The position numbers and the translations under genes were made by a program. DNA of 64,000 nt from Pseudomonas sp. L5B5. GTDB taxonomy: Bacteria; Pseudomonadota; Gammaproteobacteria; Pseudomonadales; Pseudomonadaceae. The notes below the pieces were generated by a model. That model ran no database searches. It had not been told where the DNA came from and worked only from the letters and a program-made list of their open reading frames with translations. Where the stretch lies: assembly GCF_020520285.1 (NCBI RefSeq), contig NZ_CP084742.1, positions 6,187,501-6,251,500 of the forward strand, read 5' to 3'. Positions 1-8,833 of the stretch are shown here, piece after piece; the stretch's first letter is position 1, and each line of letters opens with the position of its first letter.

Positions 1-1
1 C

Positions 2-403
2 TCCCAGGCCATGGGCAACCTGCATCAGGCGCGCTGGCAGAAGCTGGTGTGGAATGTGCCGTACAACGGCTTGTCGGTATTGCTGCGGGCCAGCACCACG
101 CCGCTGATGGCCGACCCGGACTGCCGGCAACTGATCCAGGACCTGATGCAGGAGGTCCTGCAGGGCGCCGCAGCTTGTGGGCATGTCATCCCACAGGCTT
201 ATGCGCAGCAGTTGTTCAAGTCCACCGAACTCATGCCCGACTACTGGCCGAGCATGTACCATGATTTTCTGCACCAGCGCCCCCTGGAACTGGCGGCCAT
301 CTATGCTGCTCCCCTGGCGGCGGCTCGTGCTGCGGGGTGCGAGTTGCCGAAGCTGCGTGCGTTGTACCAGGCCCTGAGCTTCATCGACCGGCATTCGGCG
401 TGA
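2..403 (+). CDS. Ketopantoate reductase-like protein (PanE/ApbA C-terminal part, 5' end outside window)
   Basis: The reading frame is open from the left edge and ends in TGA, so only the C-terminal 133 residues are present. The run KLVWNVPYNGLSVLL is typical of the helical C-terminal domain of the 2-dehydropantoate 2-reductase family, where the Lys/Asn region helps bind ketopantoate. Such enzymes reduce 2-dehydropantoate with NADPH in pantothenate synthesis, but many Pseudomonas paralogues have other or unknown 2-keto acid substrates, so the substrate cannot be named. The N-terminal Rossmann domain lies outside the window. A 5'-nucleotidase gene follows 30 bp downstream on the same strand, so co-transcription is plausible. 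Confidence 0.75.
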   Translation, partial: SQAMGNLHQARWQKLVWNVPYNGLSVLLRASTTPLMADPDCRQLIQDLMQEVLQGAAACGHVIPQAYAQQLFKSTELMPDYWPSMYHDFLHQRPLELAAIYAAPLAAARAAGCELPKLRALYQALSFIDRHSA

Positions 404-433
404 GCCCGGCTCATCACCTCAAGAGGACGGAAC

Positions 434-1339
434 ATGGCAAAAGGTCTGGATGACAAGCTGGTGGTGGCGATTTCCTCGCGTGCGCTCTTCGACCTGGGAG
501 ACAGCCACAAGGTCTACCTGGCCCAGGGGGTTGAGGCTTACCGGCAATACCAGATCGAACATGAGGAAGAGATCCTCGGGCCGGGCGATGCCTTTCCCCT
601 GGTGAAGAAACTCCTGAGCTTGAATGCCAGCCTGGGGCGAGCACGGGTCGAAGTGGTGCTGGTGTCGCGCAACAGCGCCGATACCGGCCTGAGAGTGTTC
701 AACTCGATCGAGCACTATGGCCTGGGCATCTCTCGGGCGGCCTTCGTTGGCGGGCGTAGCCCCTATCCCTACCTGGCGGCCTTTGGCAGCGATCTGTTTC
801 TCTCCACCCATGCAGAAGATGTGCGCAGCGCACTGGACGCCGGTTTTGCCGCGGCCACTATTCTTTCAGGTGGCGCACGGCGAGCTGAGAATGGCGAGTT
901 GCGCATCGCCTTCGATGGTGACGCCGTGCTGTTTTCCGATGAGTCGGAGCGGATCTACCAGGCCGGCGGACTCGAAGCCTTCCAGGCCAGCGAGCGCCAG
1001 TCGGCCCGCGAGCCGTTGCCGGGAGGGCCGTTCAAGGGCTTCCTGGCTGCACTCAACCTGCTCCAGGGCGAGTTCCCCGGCGATGCCTGCCCGATCCGCA
1101 CGGCGTTGGTCACCGCGCGTTCCGCCCCGGCCCACGAACGGGTGATCCGCACCCTGCGCGAATGGAATATCCGTCTCGACGAATCTCTGTTCCTTGGCGG
1201 CCTGCAAAAGGCCGCCTTCCTCGAGGCCTTCGCCGCCGACGTGTTTTTCGATGATCAGGCGGGTCACTGCGAGTTGGCACGGGAGGTGGTGGCTACCGGT
1301 CATGTGCCCCATGGTGTCAGCAACGAAGCCAAGGCCTGA
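434..1339 (+). CDS. Cytosolic 5'-nucleotidase (NT5C1-like family)
   Basis: A 301-residue protein that matches the bacterial family of cytosolic 5'-nucleotidases related to vertebrate NT5C1 (Pfam PF06189). Family marks seen are VAISSRALFDL near the N-terminus, holding the nucleophile-type Asp; the NSADTGLRVFNSIEHYGL block; the GGRSPYPYL block; and FFDDQAGHCE near residue 275, the late acidic motif of a HAD-like fold. The expected reaction is dephosphorylation of nucleoside 5'-monophosphates in the cytoplasm. A GAGGA ribosome site sits about 8 bases before the ATG. Length fits the family. The physiological nucleotide is unknown. Confidence 0.8.
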   Translation: MAKGLDDKLVVAISSRALFDLGDSHKVYLAQGVEAYRQYQIEHEEEILGPGDAFPLVKKLLSLNASLGRARVEVVLVSRNSADTGLRVFNSIEHYGLGISRAAFVGGRSPYPYLAAFGSDLFLSTHAEDVRSALDAGFAAATILSGGARRAENGELRIAFDGDAVLFSDESERIYQAGGLEAFQASERQSAREPLPGGPFKGFLAALNLLQGEFPGDACPIRTALVTARSAPAHERVIRTLREWNIRLDESLFLGGLQKAAFLEAFAADVFFDDQAGHCELAREVVATGHVPHGVSNEAKA

Positions 1340-1426
1340 TCCCCGGAGCCCGGGGCCCACCTCCCACACTCGCAGGCACTGCTAAGCTGAATCAATCTCC
1401 GCCAGATTGGCAGTTGAGGAGGTCAT

Positions 1427-1927
1427 ATGATTCGTTCGATGCTGTATGCCACTGACCTCGGCGTGTACGCCCCCTTTGTGATGCAACACGCCCTGGAACT
1501 GGCTCGAACGTTCAATGCCGACCTGCATGTGGTACACGCCGTCGAACCCATGGGACTGTTCGCCGAGTCGGTGTTGCAGAGCTATCTGGATGAGCAGTCG
1601 CTGAACGAGTTTCACCGCCAGGGGCTCAATACGGTCATGGCCAACATCGAACAGCGAGTGCTGGACAGCTTTCGCGAGGAACTGGGGGAGGGGATGCAAG
1701 ACCTGACCCTGATCCAGTCGGTACGCGTTCTTCAAGGCGATCCTTCGCAGGTGATACTCGAGCAGACGGTGAAACTCTCGGTGGATCTGCTGATCGTGGG
1801 AAGCCACAGTCATGGGGTGGGGGCGCAAACCCCTTTGGGGCGCACGGCCGCACGGGTCTTGCAGCTGGCTAAAGTGCCGGTCTACCTGGTCCCTCTGGTG
1901 CAGCGGCGACGCCAGAGCGATGCCTGA
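1427..1927 (+). CDS. Universal stress protein (UspA family)
   Basis: A 166-residue single-domain Usp protein. It starts with the usual strand IRSMLYATDLG and ends with the nucleotide-binding signature LIVGSHSHG...PLGRTAARVL followed by KVPVYLVP, matching the G-x2-G-x9-G-S/T pattern of ATP-binding Usp proteins with small deviations. Such proteins are cytoplasmic and support survival in stress or anaerobic energy stress; the exact role here is unknown. A GAGGAGG ribosome site lies just before the ATG. It sits alone between the nucleotidase and cysB. Confidence 0.85.
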   Translation: MIRSMLYATDLGVYAPFVMQHALELARTFNADLHVVHAVEPMGLFAESVLQSYLDEQSLNEFHRQGLNTVMANIEQRVLDSFREELGEGMQDLTLIQSVRVLQGDPSQVILEQTVKLSVDLLIVGSHSHGVGAQTPLGRTAARVLQLAKVPVYLVPLVQRRRQSDA

Positions 1928-2029
1928 GGACGGAATGGAAAATTCTGAATAAAAGTTCTAGATTTATTCTCCTGACCATTAATATAGTTATATACCGTCG
2001 CTGATACCCGTGGCGCCTATCTGCTTTGA

Positions 2030-3013
<984 letters not shown>

Positions 3014-3025
3014 TCTCCCGCCCGC

Positions 3026-3514
3026 CTAGCACACCTCGGTGACAGTGAACTGTCGCCGGGTGCCGGCTACCACGATTTCCACCTCATTGTCTTCGAACTT
3101 GCCCAGCAGGCCCTGGCCCATGGGGGAGCGCGGGGTGATGACCGTCACCAGTTGCCCGACCACCTGGACCTTCAGGCCTGCCCCATCTGGACCGAGGAAC
3201 AGCCATTGTTCGTGGCCATCTTCGTCCTCCAGGCCCAGCAAGGTGCCGATCTGGATGCCCGATTGCGGGTTGTCGGAGCGCAGCACCAGGTTCTGCCAGA
3301 GGTTCAGGGCCTGGCGGATTTCCTCCACTCGTCGGGACTGGCCAGCCGCCAGGTACGAAGCCTCCAGCCCCAGGGTGTCATACTTGTTTTCGGCGACATT
3401 CTCTTCATGGGTTGCGGTTTCGTAGGCCGTTTGCGCTGCGCGCACGGCGACATCCAGATCGTCCTGAAGCTGTTGCAGGACTAATCGGTACACGGACTGT
3501 TTATTCATGGTCAA
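3026..3514 (-). CDS. GreA/GreB family elongation-factor-like protein
   Basis: A 162-residue protein with the two-part plan of Gre factors: an N-terminal acidic coiled coil (about residues 10-75, rich in Ala, Glu and Gln) and a C-terminal FKBP-like domain with ITPRSPMGQGLLGKFEDNEVEI, the Gre C-terminal signature region (SP.G.aLlG...gd.v). Canonical GreA/GreB reactivate backtracked RNA polymerase through acidic residues at the coiled-coil tip. The tip here (ENVAENKYDTLGLE) keeps acidic residues, so cleavage factor activity is possible but not certain. It is not the main GreA. ATG codons at 3514 and 3508 are both possible starts. The gene overlaps the upstream membrane protein by four bases, so the two are probably translated together. 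Confidence 0.75.
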   Translation of the reverse strand: MTMNKQSVYRLVLQQLQDDLDVAVRAAQTAYETATHEENVAENKYDTLGLEASYLAAGQSRRVEEIRQALNLWQNLVLRSDNPQSGIQIGTLLGLEDEDGHEQWLFLGPDGAGLKVQVVGQLVTVITPRSPMGQGLLGKFEDNEVEIVVAGTRRQFTVTEVC

Positions 3515-3906
3515 TTACAGAATTGCAGGACATTGGCCCGACTCTTTTCGCTCGGCGCGTTCTGGTCTTGCTGCAGCCAGAACTGGCATTTGGGATTGGC
3601 CAGGTTGCGCGGGTTGCTGCGAGCGTTATCCAGGGTCTGCAGTTCCTCGTTCTTGCGCAGATTCTCCTGGTATTGCTCGAACAGGCGGTTGGGCTGCTCG
3701 GGAGTGGTCATGGTGGGTTGAGTCAGTTGTTGCACTGCCTGGGCAATGGGTGCCAGGTGCGGGCTGGGCAGAAAGCGCAGTGCCAGCCAGCAACTCAGGA
3801 CAATTGCCAGGAACCCCAGCCACAGGCCCAAGGCGATGCTGCCGCTGAGCGCCAGGGCATTGAAACTGATGCGCAGCGAGCGACGGGCGGGCGGATGATG
3901 CGGCAT
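3511..3906 (-). CDS. Small membrane protein of unknown function
   Basis: A 131-residue protein that I do not recognise. It has a basic N-terminus, one clear hydrophobic segment (about residues 18-45, GSIALGLWLGFLAIVLSCWLALRFL) and then a polar, Gln/Asn-rich tail likely in the periplasm, with two cysteines near the C-terminus (PKCQFWL and QFCN). The layout suggests a single-pass inner-membrane protein. A ribosome site (AGGAGGC on the coding strand) precedes the start. Its stop overlaps the start of the Gre-like gene, so they form a two-gene operon; no functional link is obvious. Confidence 0.6.
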   Translation of the reverse strand: MPHHPPARRSLRISFNALALSGSIALGLWLGFLAIVLSCWLALRFLPSPHLAPIAQAVQQLTQPTMTTPEQPNRLFEQYQENLRKNEELQTLDNARSNPRNLANPKCQFWLQQDQNAPSEKSRANVLQFCN

Positions 3907-4030
3907 GGTTGCCTCCTGGCGGGCAGTGTTGAGCGAGAGCCGATTGTCGCACGAAGATTAATCGAGGTTGGCCCTTCTGCGCTGGAGCATTTATGCGGAC
4001 AATCGGCGCCTTTGCCAATCGGGGACTGGA

Positions 4031-5164
4031 ATGAAAGCCTCCTGGGACATTTTTTGCAGCGTGGTCGACAACTACGGCGATATCGGCGTGACCTGGCGCC
4101 TGGCCCGGCAACTGGTGGCCGAGCATCACTGTGCGGTGCGCCTGTGGGTCGATGACTTGCGCGCATTCGAGCGGATCTGCCCGCAGATCGATATCCGCCA
4201 GGCTTGCCAGCAACAGGACGGGGTCGAGGTCCGGCACTGGCCGGCCCAATGGCAGCCGGAGACCGCTGCCGATGTGGTGATCGCCGCGTTCGCCTGCCAG
4301 TTGCCCCATGTCTATATGGAAGCCATGGCCGATCGCCAGCAGCCTCCCCTGTGGCTGAACCTGGATTACCTGAGCGCCGAGGATTGGGTCGGCGGCTGCC
4401 ATGGCCTACCCTCGGTGAAGTTCCGTGGCGTGCAGAAGTACTTCTTTTTCCCCGGGTTCCAGCCGCAAACCGGCGGACTGTTGCGCGAGGGCGGGCTGCT
4501 GGCGCAGCGCCGGGCGTTCCAGGCGGACGGCCAGGCTCGGGCGGCATTTTTGCAGGCGCTGGGGGTAATGCCTGCCGCGGGTGTCCGGTTGATGTCGCTG
4601 TTCGCCTACGAGAACGCCGGCCTGGGCGGCTGGCTGGACGCCTTGGCCTGTGATCTGCACCCGACCCACTTGCTGGTGCCCGAGGGGCGTATCCTGGGCG
4701 ATGTGCAACGCTGGCTGGGCGTCGATTCGCTGGCGGTGGGCAACCTGCAGGTCCGCCAGTCGCTGACGGTGCAAGTCCTGCCGTTCATCCGCCAGGAGGA
4801 CTACGATCGCCTGCTGTGGTGCTGCGACTTCAATGCGGTACGGGGAGAAGACTCGTTCGTGCGGGCACAATGGGCAGGGCGGCCGATGCTCTGGCACATC
4901 TATCGCCAGGATGAAGACATCCACCTGGACAAGCTCGAGGCGTTTCTGGCGCTGTATACCCGAGCCCTGTCTCCCGCAGCCAGGGCGGCGGTCCAGGCGT
5001 TGTGGCGGTCCTGGAACACCGAGGCGCAGATGGCCGAAGCCTGGGGAGAACTGCTGCTGCACTGGCCGGAAGTCACCGCGCATGCCGAGCAATGGTGCCT
5101 GGAACAGGGCTCGCAGGTCGATCTTGCTGCGGCGCTGGTACAGTTTTACCTAAATTGGATATGA
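4031..5164 (+). CDS. earP: EF-P arginine rhamnosyltransferase EarP
   Basis: A 377-residue inverting glycosyltransferase (GT-B fold, family GT104) that transfers rhamnose from dTDP-rhamnose to Arg32 of elongation factor P, which is needed for EF-P to rescue ribosomes stalled at polyproline. The N-terminal WDIFCSVVDNYGDIGVTWRLARQL is diagnostic; it contains the Asp residues needed for catalysis (DNYGDIG). The C-terminal half has LPFIRQEDYDRLLWCCDFNAVRGEDSFVRAQWAG, the dTDP-rhamnose pocket with the conserved RGEDS. The start is the ATG before KASWDIF; upstream in-frame codons would add 21 non-conserved residues. It sits directly before efp, its substrate gene. Confidence 0.95.
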   Translation: MKASWDIFCSVVDNYGDIGVTWRLARQLVAEHHCAVRLWVDDLRAFERICPQIDIRQACQQQDGVEVRHWPAQWQPETAADVVIAAFACQLPHVYMEAMADRQQPPLWLNLDYLSAEDWVGGCHGLPSVKFRGVQKYFFFPGFQPQTGGLLREGGLLAQRRAFQADGQARAAFLQALGVMPAAGVRLMSLFAYENAGLGGWLDALACDLHPTHLLVPEGRILGDVQRWLGVDSLAVGNLQVRQSLTVQVLPFIRQEDYDRLLWCCDFNAVRGEDSFVRAQWAGRPMLWHIYRQDEDIHLDKLEAFLALYTRALSPAARAAVQALWRSWNTEAQMAEAWGELLLHWPEVTAHAEQWCLEQGSQVDLAAALVQFYLNWI

Positions 5165-5165
5165 T
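5160..5165 (+). promoter_or_regulatory. Probable -10 element for efp (TATGAT)
   Basis: A TATGAT hexamer overlaps the last codons and stop of earP, 48 bases before the efp start, and is followed by the GC-rich start region seen at many Pseudomonas promoters. No good -35 is visible at 17 bases. It suggests that efp can be transcribed separately from earP, which fits the large need for EF-P. Confidence 0.35.
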
Positions 5166-5212
5166 ACGCGGCCTAGATTTTTGTCAATCCCATCCAAATT
5201 CGGATATTCGCA

Positions 5213-5785
5213 ATGAAAACTGGTAAAGAACTCAAACCCGGTACCGTGATCCGTATCGACAACGATCCTTGGCTGGTTCAGAAAGCTGAATTCACCAAGT
5301 CCGGTCGTAACAGCGCGATCATGAAGACCAAGCTGAAGAACCTGTTGACCGGTTACAAGACCGAAACCGTGTACGGTGCGGACGACAAGCTGGACGACGT
5401 GATCCTGGATCGCAAAGAAGCGACCCTGTCGTTCATCAGCGGTGACTCCTACACGTTCATGGACACCACCGACTACACCATGTACGAGCTGAACGCTGAA
5501 GATATCGAAGCCGTTCTGCCGTTCATCGAAGAAGGCATGACCGACGTTTGTGAAGCCGTGTTCTTCGAAGATCGTCTGGTTTCCGTTGACCTGCCGACCA
5601 CCATCGTGCGTCAGATCGACTACACCGAAGGTTCCGCTCGTGGTGACACTTCGGGCAAGGTGATGAAGCCTGCCAAACTGAAGAACGGTACCGAGCTGAG
5701 CGTTGCGGACTTCATCGAAATCGGCGACATGATCGAGATCGATACCCGCGAAGGCGGTTCCTACAAAGGTCGCGCCAAGGTTTAA
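5213..5785 (+). CDS. efp: Translation elongation factor P
   Basis: A 190-residue EF-P with KOW-like domain I and two OB domains. EF-P binds between the P and E sites of the ribosome and promotes peptide bonds at consecutive prolines. The loop residue that is modified is Arg32, in KSGRNSA, the hallmark of the EarP/rhamnose type rather than the lysine type. This agrees with earP immediately upstream (48 bp). Codons are strongly biased toward preferred ones (GAA, CTG, CGT, ACC), as expected for an abundant protein. A strong terminator follows. Confidence 0.98.
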   Translation: MKTGKELKPGTVIRIDNDPWLVQKAEFTKSGRNSAIMKTKLKNLLTGYKTETVYGADDKLDDVILDRKEATLSFISGDSYTFMDTTDYTMYELNAEDIEAVLPFIEEGMTDVCEAVFFEDRLVSVDLPTTIVRQIDYTEGSARGDTSGKVMKPAKLKNGTELSVADFIEIGDMIEIDTREGGSYKGRAKV

Positions 5786-5807
5786 ACCTGGCCTGCTTGC
5801 GTAGATG

Positions 5808-5837
5808 AAAAAGCCCGACCTCGAGTCGGGCTTTTTT
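5808..5837 (+). terminator. Rho-independent terminator of efp
   Basis: A hairpin AAGCCCGAC-CTCGA-GTCGGGCTT flanked by an A-run and followed by TTTTTT. It stands 23 bases after the efp stop. The flanking A and T runs could let it work in both directions, also ending the ohr transcript that converges from the right. Confidence 0.92.
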
Positions 5838-5856
5838 GTGCCTGGGATCTGGCGCT

Positions 5857-6276
5857 TCAGACGCTCACGTGCAGGCGTACGTCAACATTGCCGCGAGTGG
5901 CGTTGGAGTAGGGGCAGACCTGGTGGGCCGCATCTACCAGGCTCTGTGCCTCGTCCTGGGCCAGTCCTGGCAGGTTGACGTGCAGGTCGATGTCCAGGCC
6001 GAAGCCACCAGGGATCTGGCCGATGCCGACATGGGCGGTGATCGAGGCGTCATCCGGGATCTTGCGCTTGCTCTGGCTGGCGACGAACTTCAAGGCACCG
6101 ATGAAGCACGCCGAGTAGCCGGCGGCGAACAGCTGTTCGGGATTGGTCGCCTGTCCACCCGCGCCCCCCAGCTCCTTGGGGGTGGCCAACTTGACGTCGA
6201 GGATGTTGTCGCTGGATACGGCGCGGCCGTCACGGCCACCGGTGGAGGTTGCAACTGCGGTATAGAGAGTCTGCAT
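5857..6276 (-). CDS. ohr: Organic hydroperoxide resistance protein Ohr
   Basis: A 139-residue OsmC/Ohr-family peroxidase. It reduces organic and fatty acid hydroperoxides with lipoylated proteins as electron donors. Seen are the start MQTLYTAVATSTGGRDGR with the catalytic-pocket Arg, LFAAGYSACFIGAL with the peroxidatic Cys, and VCPYSNATRGNVDV with the resolving Cys. This CP/CR pair and the VCPYS motif separate Ohr from OsmC. The start is the ATG before QTLYT with an AGAGG ribosome site; a longer reading frame upstream is not conserved. It has its own promoter and lies downstream of ohrR in the same direction. Confidence 0.96.
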   Translation of the reverse strand: MQTLYTAVATSTGGRDGRAVSSDNILDVKLATPKELGGAGGQATNPEQLFAAGYSACFIGALKFVASQSKRKIPDDASITAHVGIGQIPGGFGLDIDLHVNLPGLAQDEAQSLVDAAHQVCPYSNATRGNVDVRLHVSV

Positions 6277-6338
6277 GGTGAAAGCCTCTTTCTGGGGTGT
6301 GGGTGCTAATTGTTGGTGCGCTAAATAATATGGAATAA

Positions 6339-6367
6339 AATATATTGCGCAAATATTTAGTGCGCAA
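6339..6367 (-). promoter_or_regulatory. Probable ohr promoter with OhrR operator
   Basis: On the minus strand a -35 TTGCGC and a -10 TATATT are separated by exactly 17 bases. The 8-base palindrome TTGCGCAA (6345-6352) lies in the spacer next to the -10 element, and partly symmetric GCGCTAAATA and TATTTAG-TGCGC arms surround the site. An AT-rich dyad over the promoter is what is expected for repression by OhrR, which leaves DNA on oxidation of its Cys. The exact operator edges are inference. Confidence 0.6.
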
Positions 6368-6490
6368 GTTAAATTTTCGCGCCACGCCATCCTCAGATGG
6401 TTTTTCATGGCTAACCAATTGATTGGTAATGGAGAATTTTTTATTCACAGGGCCAGCCCCAAGGCGGGGCCGGCAGTCTTTGCGGGGGGG

Positions 6491-6952
6491 CTAGAGGCTT
6501 TCTTGCAGATTGCGGCGCAAGGCCAGGAGGTCTTCCTGCAACTGGCGCAGTTGCGCCACCGTCTGGCCGCTTGCACCGAGGATGCATTGCGGTATTTCCT
6601 TGGCCTGGGCTTGCAGGACGCGCCCCTGTTCGGTCAATTCGACAATCACCACGCGTTCGTCTTCGCGACTGCGGGTGCGGCTGAGCAGTCCCTCGGACTC
6701 CAGGCGCTTGAGCAAGGGAGTCAGGGATCCGGGATCGGTCAGCAGGCGCTGGCTGATTTCGCCGACAGTCAATCCATCCCGCTCCCAGAGCACCAGCATC
6801 GCCAGATACTGCGGGTAGGTCAGCCCCAGGCCTTGCAGCAGTGGCTTGTAGACCTTGGTCATGAGCAGTGAAGTGGAGTGCAGGGCGAAGCACAGCTGGT
6901 TGTCCAGCAGCAGCGGATCGCAAGTGGATGGGGTGATGCGGTCGGTGGTCAT
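6491..6952 (-). CDS. ohrR: MarR-family organic peroxide sensor OhrR
   Basis: A 153-residue MarR-type repressor. The N-terminal LLDNQLCFALHSTSLLMTKVYKPLL carries the reactive Cys that OhrR uses to sense organic hydroperoxides, followed by [16 protein letters not shown], a winged helix-turn-helix ([27 protein letters not shown]) and the wing Arg/Glu residues. It represses ohr. The start is the ATG before TTDRITP; a longer frame is possible but the family starts here. A second protein of the same family (OspR-like) is encoded further right, so operators and sensors are duplicated in this window. Confidence 0.92.
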   Translation of the reverse strand: MTTDRITPSTCDPLLLDNQLCFALHSTSLLMTKVYKPLLQGLGLTYPQYLAMLVLWERDGLTVGEISQRLLTDPGSLTPLLKRLESEGLLSRTRSREDERVVIVELTEQGRVLQAQAKEIPQCILGASGQTVAQLRQLQEDLLALRRNLQESL

Positions 6953-7027
6953 GTGGCAGCCTTGATCGTTAATGATCCTGAATCTAGCGGGCGAGTCTTT
7001 AATGCGCCAGGTAATTCTCGCCAAACG

Positions 7028-7978
7028 TCAGCCCATGGCGCTTTGCAGTGCCAGGTCCCAGGGAGGAATCGGGCTGAACCGGCTCTTGAGGTACTCCAGC
7101 AGCAGGCGACTACGGGCATTGGGGTGTTGCTCCATGCGCAGGGCGTAGATGCCGGCGGTTTCCGGCTTGGGCAAACCGCTGTCGCAAAACAGTGGCACCA
7201 GTTCCCCGCGCAACAGATGTTCACTGGCCAGCCAGGTCGGCAGGTGAGCTATGCCCAGGCCGGCCAGGGCGCCGGACAACAGGGCCTCGGCATTGTTGGC
7301 ACTCAAGCGGATCCGTTGCGGGCGATGGTTCTGCAACTGACCGTCGAGCTCGAACCGCCAGGCGAACAGCGGTGCCAGGCCATCCCAGTCGAGGCCGTCA
7401 TGTCGTTCGAGTTCGCTCGGGTGGCTCGGGGTGCCGCGGCTCTTCAAGTAGGCCGGGCTGGCGCAAGCGATGCGCACGATGCTGGCCAGCGTCGTGGCGA
7501 CCATGCGGGTATCCACCTGCTGCCCGGCTCGCAGTACCAGGTCGACCTTGCCCAGGTGCGAGCCCTGCATGTCGATGAAGCTGTCGATCAGGTGCAACTG
7601 CACGTCCAGGCCCGGATAGAGCACCAGGAAATCGGCGATGGCTGGAGCCAGGTGGCGACGCCCGAAGGCTGCGGGGGCGTCGATGCGGATCAGGCCCTCC
7701 GGCGCATGGCTCAAGGACACCGCCTCGGCCCGGGCCAGTTGCAGCTCCGCGACGATGCGCCGGGCCCGTTCGGCGAATGCCAGGCCCGCGGCGGTGGCCA
7801 CCACCGCGTGGGTGGTACGCATGAACAAGGTCGTACCCACGGCTTTTTCCAGGCCGTCGATGCGTCGGGCCACGGCCGAGGGGGTCAAGGGATGGCGGCG
7901 GGCGGCGGCGGAGAAGCTGCCGGCCTCCAGCACATCGAGAAACAGTCCGAGTTGTTCAGTGAGGGCATTGGGATTCAT
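7028..7978 (-). CDS. LysR-family transcriptional regulator
   Basis: A 316-residue LysR-type regulator. The winged helix lies near residues 10-65 (SAAARRHPLTPSAVARRIDGLEKAVGTTLF); the effector domain follows with the usual LIDSFIDMQGSHLGKVDLVLRAG and GLGIAHLPTWLA blocks. It belongs to the large CrgA/DmlR-like subgroup. The divergent neighbour 106 bp away is the TauE/SafE exporter, so that gene is the likely target; this is inference from arrangement. The start MNPNALTEQ is chosen because the longer frame enters the divergent promoter region. Confidence 0.85.
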   Translation of the reverse strand: MNPNALTEQLGLFLDVLEAGSFSAAARRHPLTPSAVARRIDGLEKAVGTTLFMRTTHAVVATAAGLAFAERARRIVAELQLARAEAVSLSHAPEGLIRIDAPAAFGRRHLAPAIADFLVLYPGLDVQLHLIDSFIDMQGSHLGKVDLVLRAGQQVDTRMVATTLASIVRIACASPAYLKSRGTPSHPSELERHDGLDWDGLAPLFAWRFELDGQLQNHRPQRIRLSANNAEALLSGALAGLGIAHLPTWLASEHLLRGELVPLFCDSGLPKPETAGIYALRMEQHPNARSRLLLEYLKSRFSPIPPWDLALQSAMG

Positions 7979-8083
7979 GGTGAGCTCGCTTATGCGAAAA
8001 CGGCAAAGCCATTGTGCGTTGCTATGCGTTTCCGTACCAGCGGTGACTGCGTAGCATGCCAGCCTCAAGTGAGGAGGGCGGTC

Positions 8084-8833
8084 TTGATCGAATGGGCGAT
8101 GTATCTATTGTTGGGCGCGGCGCTGGGAACGGTTGGCGGTCTGTTCGGCATCGGCGGCGGATTGATCGCCATCCCGGTGCTGGGCGTGTTGTTCGGCCTG
8201 GACCAGCAACTGGCCCAGGGGACGGCGCTGGTGATGGTGGTGCCCAACGTAATGCTGGCGCTATGGCGTTATCACCAGCACAACCGGATCGAAGCACGCC
8301 ATGCCTTGCCCCTGGCGCTGATGGGCTTCAGTTTCGCCTGGCTCGGCTCGATCTGGGCAGTGGGCATCGATCCACAAAAAATGCGCGTCATTTTCGTCGC
8401 TTTCCTGTTGGCCCTGTCCGGTTACAACCTTTTGCGCCTGTTGGGCGACAGGCCTGCGGCGGCCTCCTCGATGCGCTATTCCTGGCCCTGGCTGGGGGCG
8501 CTGGGGGCGGCCTCCGGCGCCCTGGGCGGTCTGTTCGGGGTGGGCAGCGCGGTGGTAGCCACGCCGGTGCTGACCAGCGTGTTCGGCACCACCCAGGTGG
8601 TGGCCCAGGGCCTGTCCCTGGCCTTGGCCCTGCCCAGCACCGGCGTCACCCTGGTGACCTACGGCTTGCATCACCAGGTGAACTGGCTGGTGGGCCTGCC
8701 CTTGGCAGTCGGCGGCCTGTTGAGCATCAGTTGGGGGGTGAAGGTCGCCCATGCCCTGCCGGAGCGCCTGTTGCGCGGTTTGTTCTGCGCTTTCCTGGTG
8801 GTGTGCGCGGTGATGCTTGGCCTCAAGCTCTGA
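8084..8833 (+). CDS. TauE/SafE family sulfite/anion exporter
   Basis: A 249-residue polytopic inner-membrane protein with about eight hydrophobic segments and two repeated halves. Each half has the family's glycine-rich signature: GTVGGLFGIGGGLIAIPVL near the N-terminus and ASGALGGLFGVGSAVVATPVL in the middle. Members export sulfite, sulfoacetate or other organic anions. I choose the TTG start because a GAGGAG ribosome site stands 7 bases before it; the next ATG (8099) is 22 bases from that site. Its 3' end overlaps the convergent LysR gene by 11 bases. Confidence 0.85.
   Translation: MIEWAMYLLLGAALGTVGGLFGIGGGLIAIPVLGVLFGLDQQLAQGTALVMVVPNVMLALWRYHQHNRIEARHALPLALMGFSFAWLGSIWAVGIDPQKMRVIFVAFLLALSGYNLLRLLGDRPAAASSMRYSWPWLGALGAASGALGGLFGVGSAVVATPVLTSVFGTTQVVAQGLSLALALPSTGVTLVTYGLHHQVNWLVGLPLAVGGLLSISWGVKVAHALPERLLRGLFCAFLVVCAVMLGLKL

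Noticed and set aside
6414..6427. Inverted repeat ACCAAT-TG-ATTGGT between ohrR and ohr
   Set aside because: It lies upstream of the likely ohr -35 element, with only 6-base arms; the promoter-overlapping site is a better OhrR operator candidate, so I did not list it as a feature.
6878..8083. Long upstream extension in frame with the TauE/SafE exporter
   Set aside because: It runs antisense through ohrR and a LysR gene. The ribosome site GAGGAG before the TTG at 8084 and the membrane-helix start mark the true beginning.
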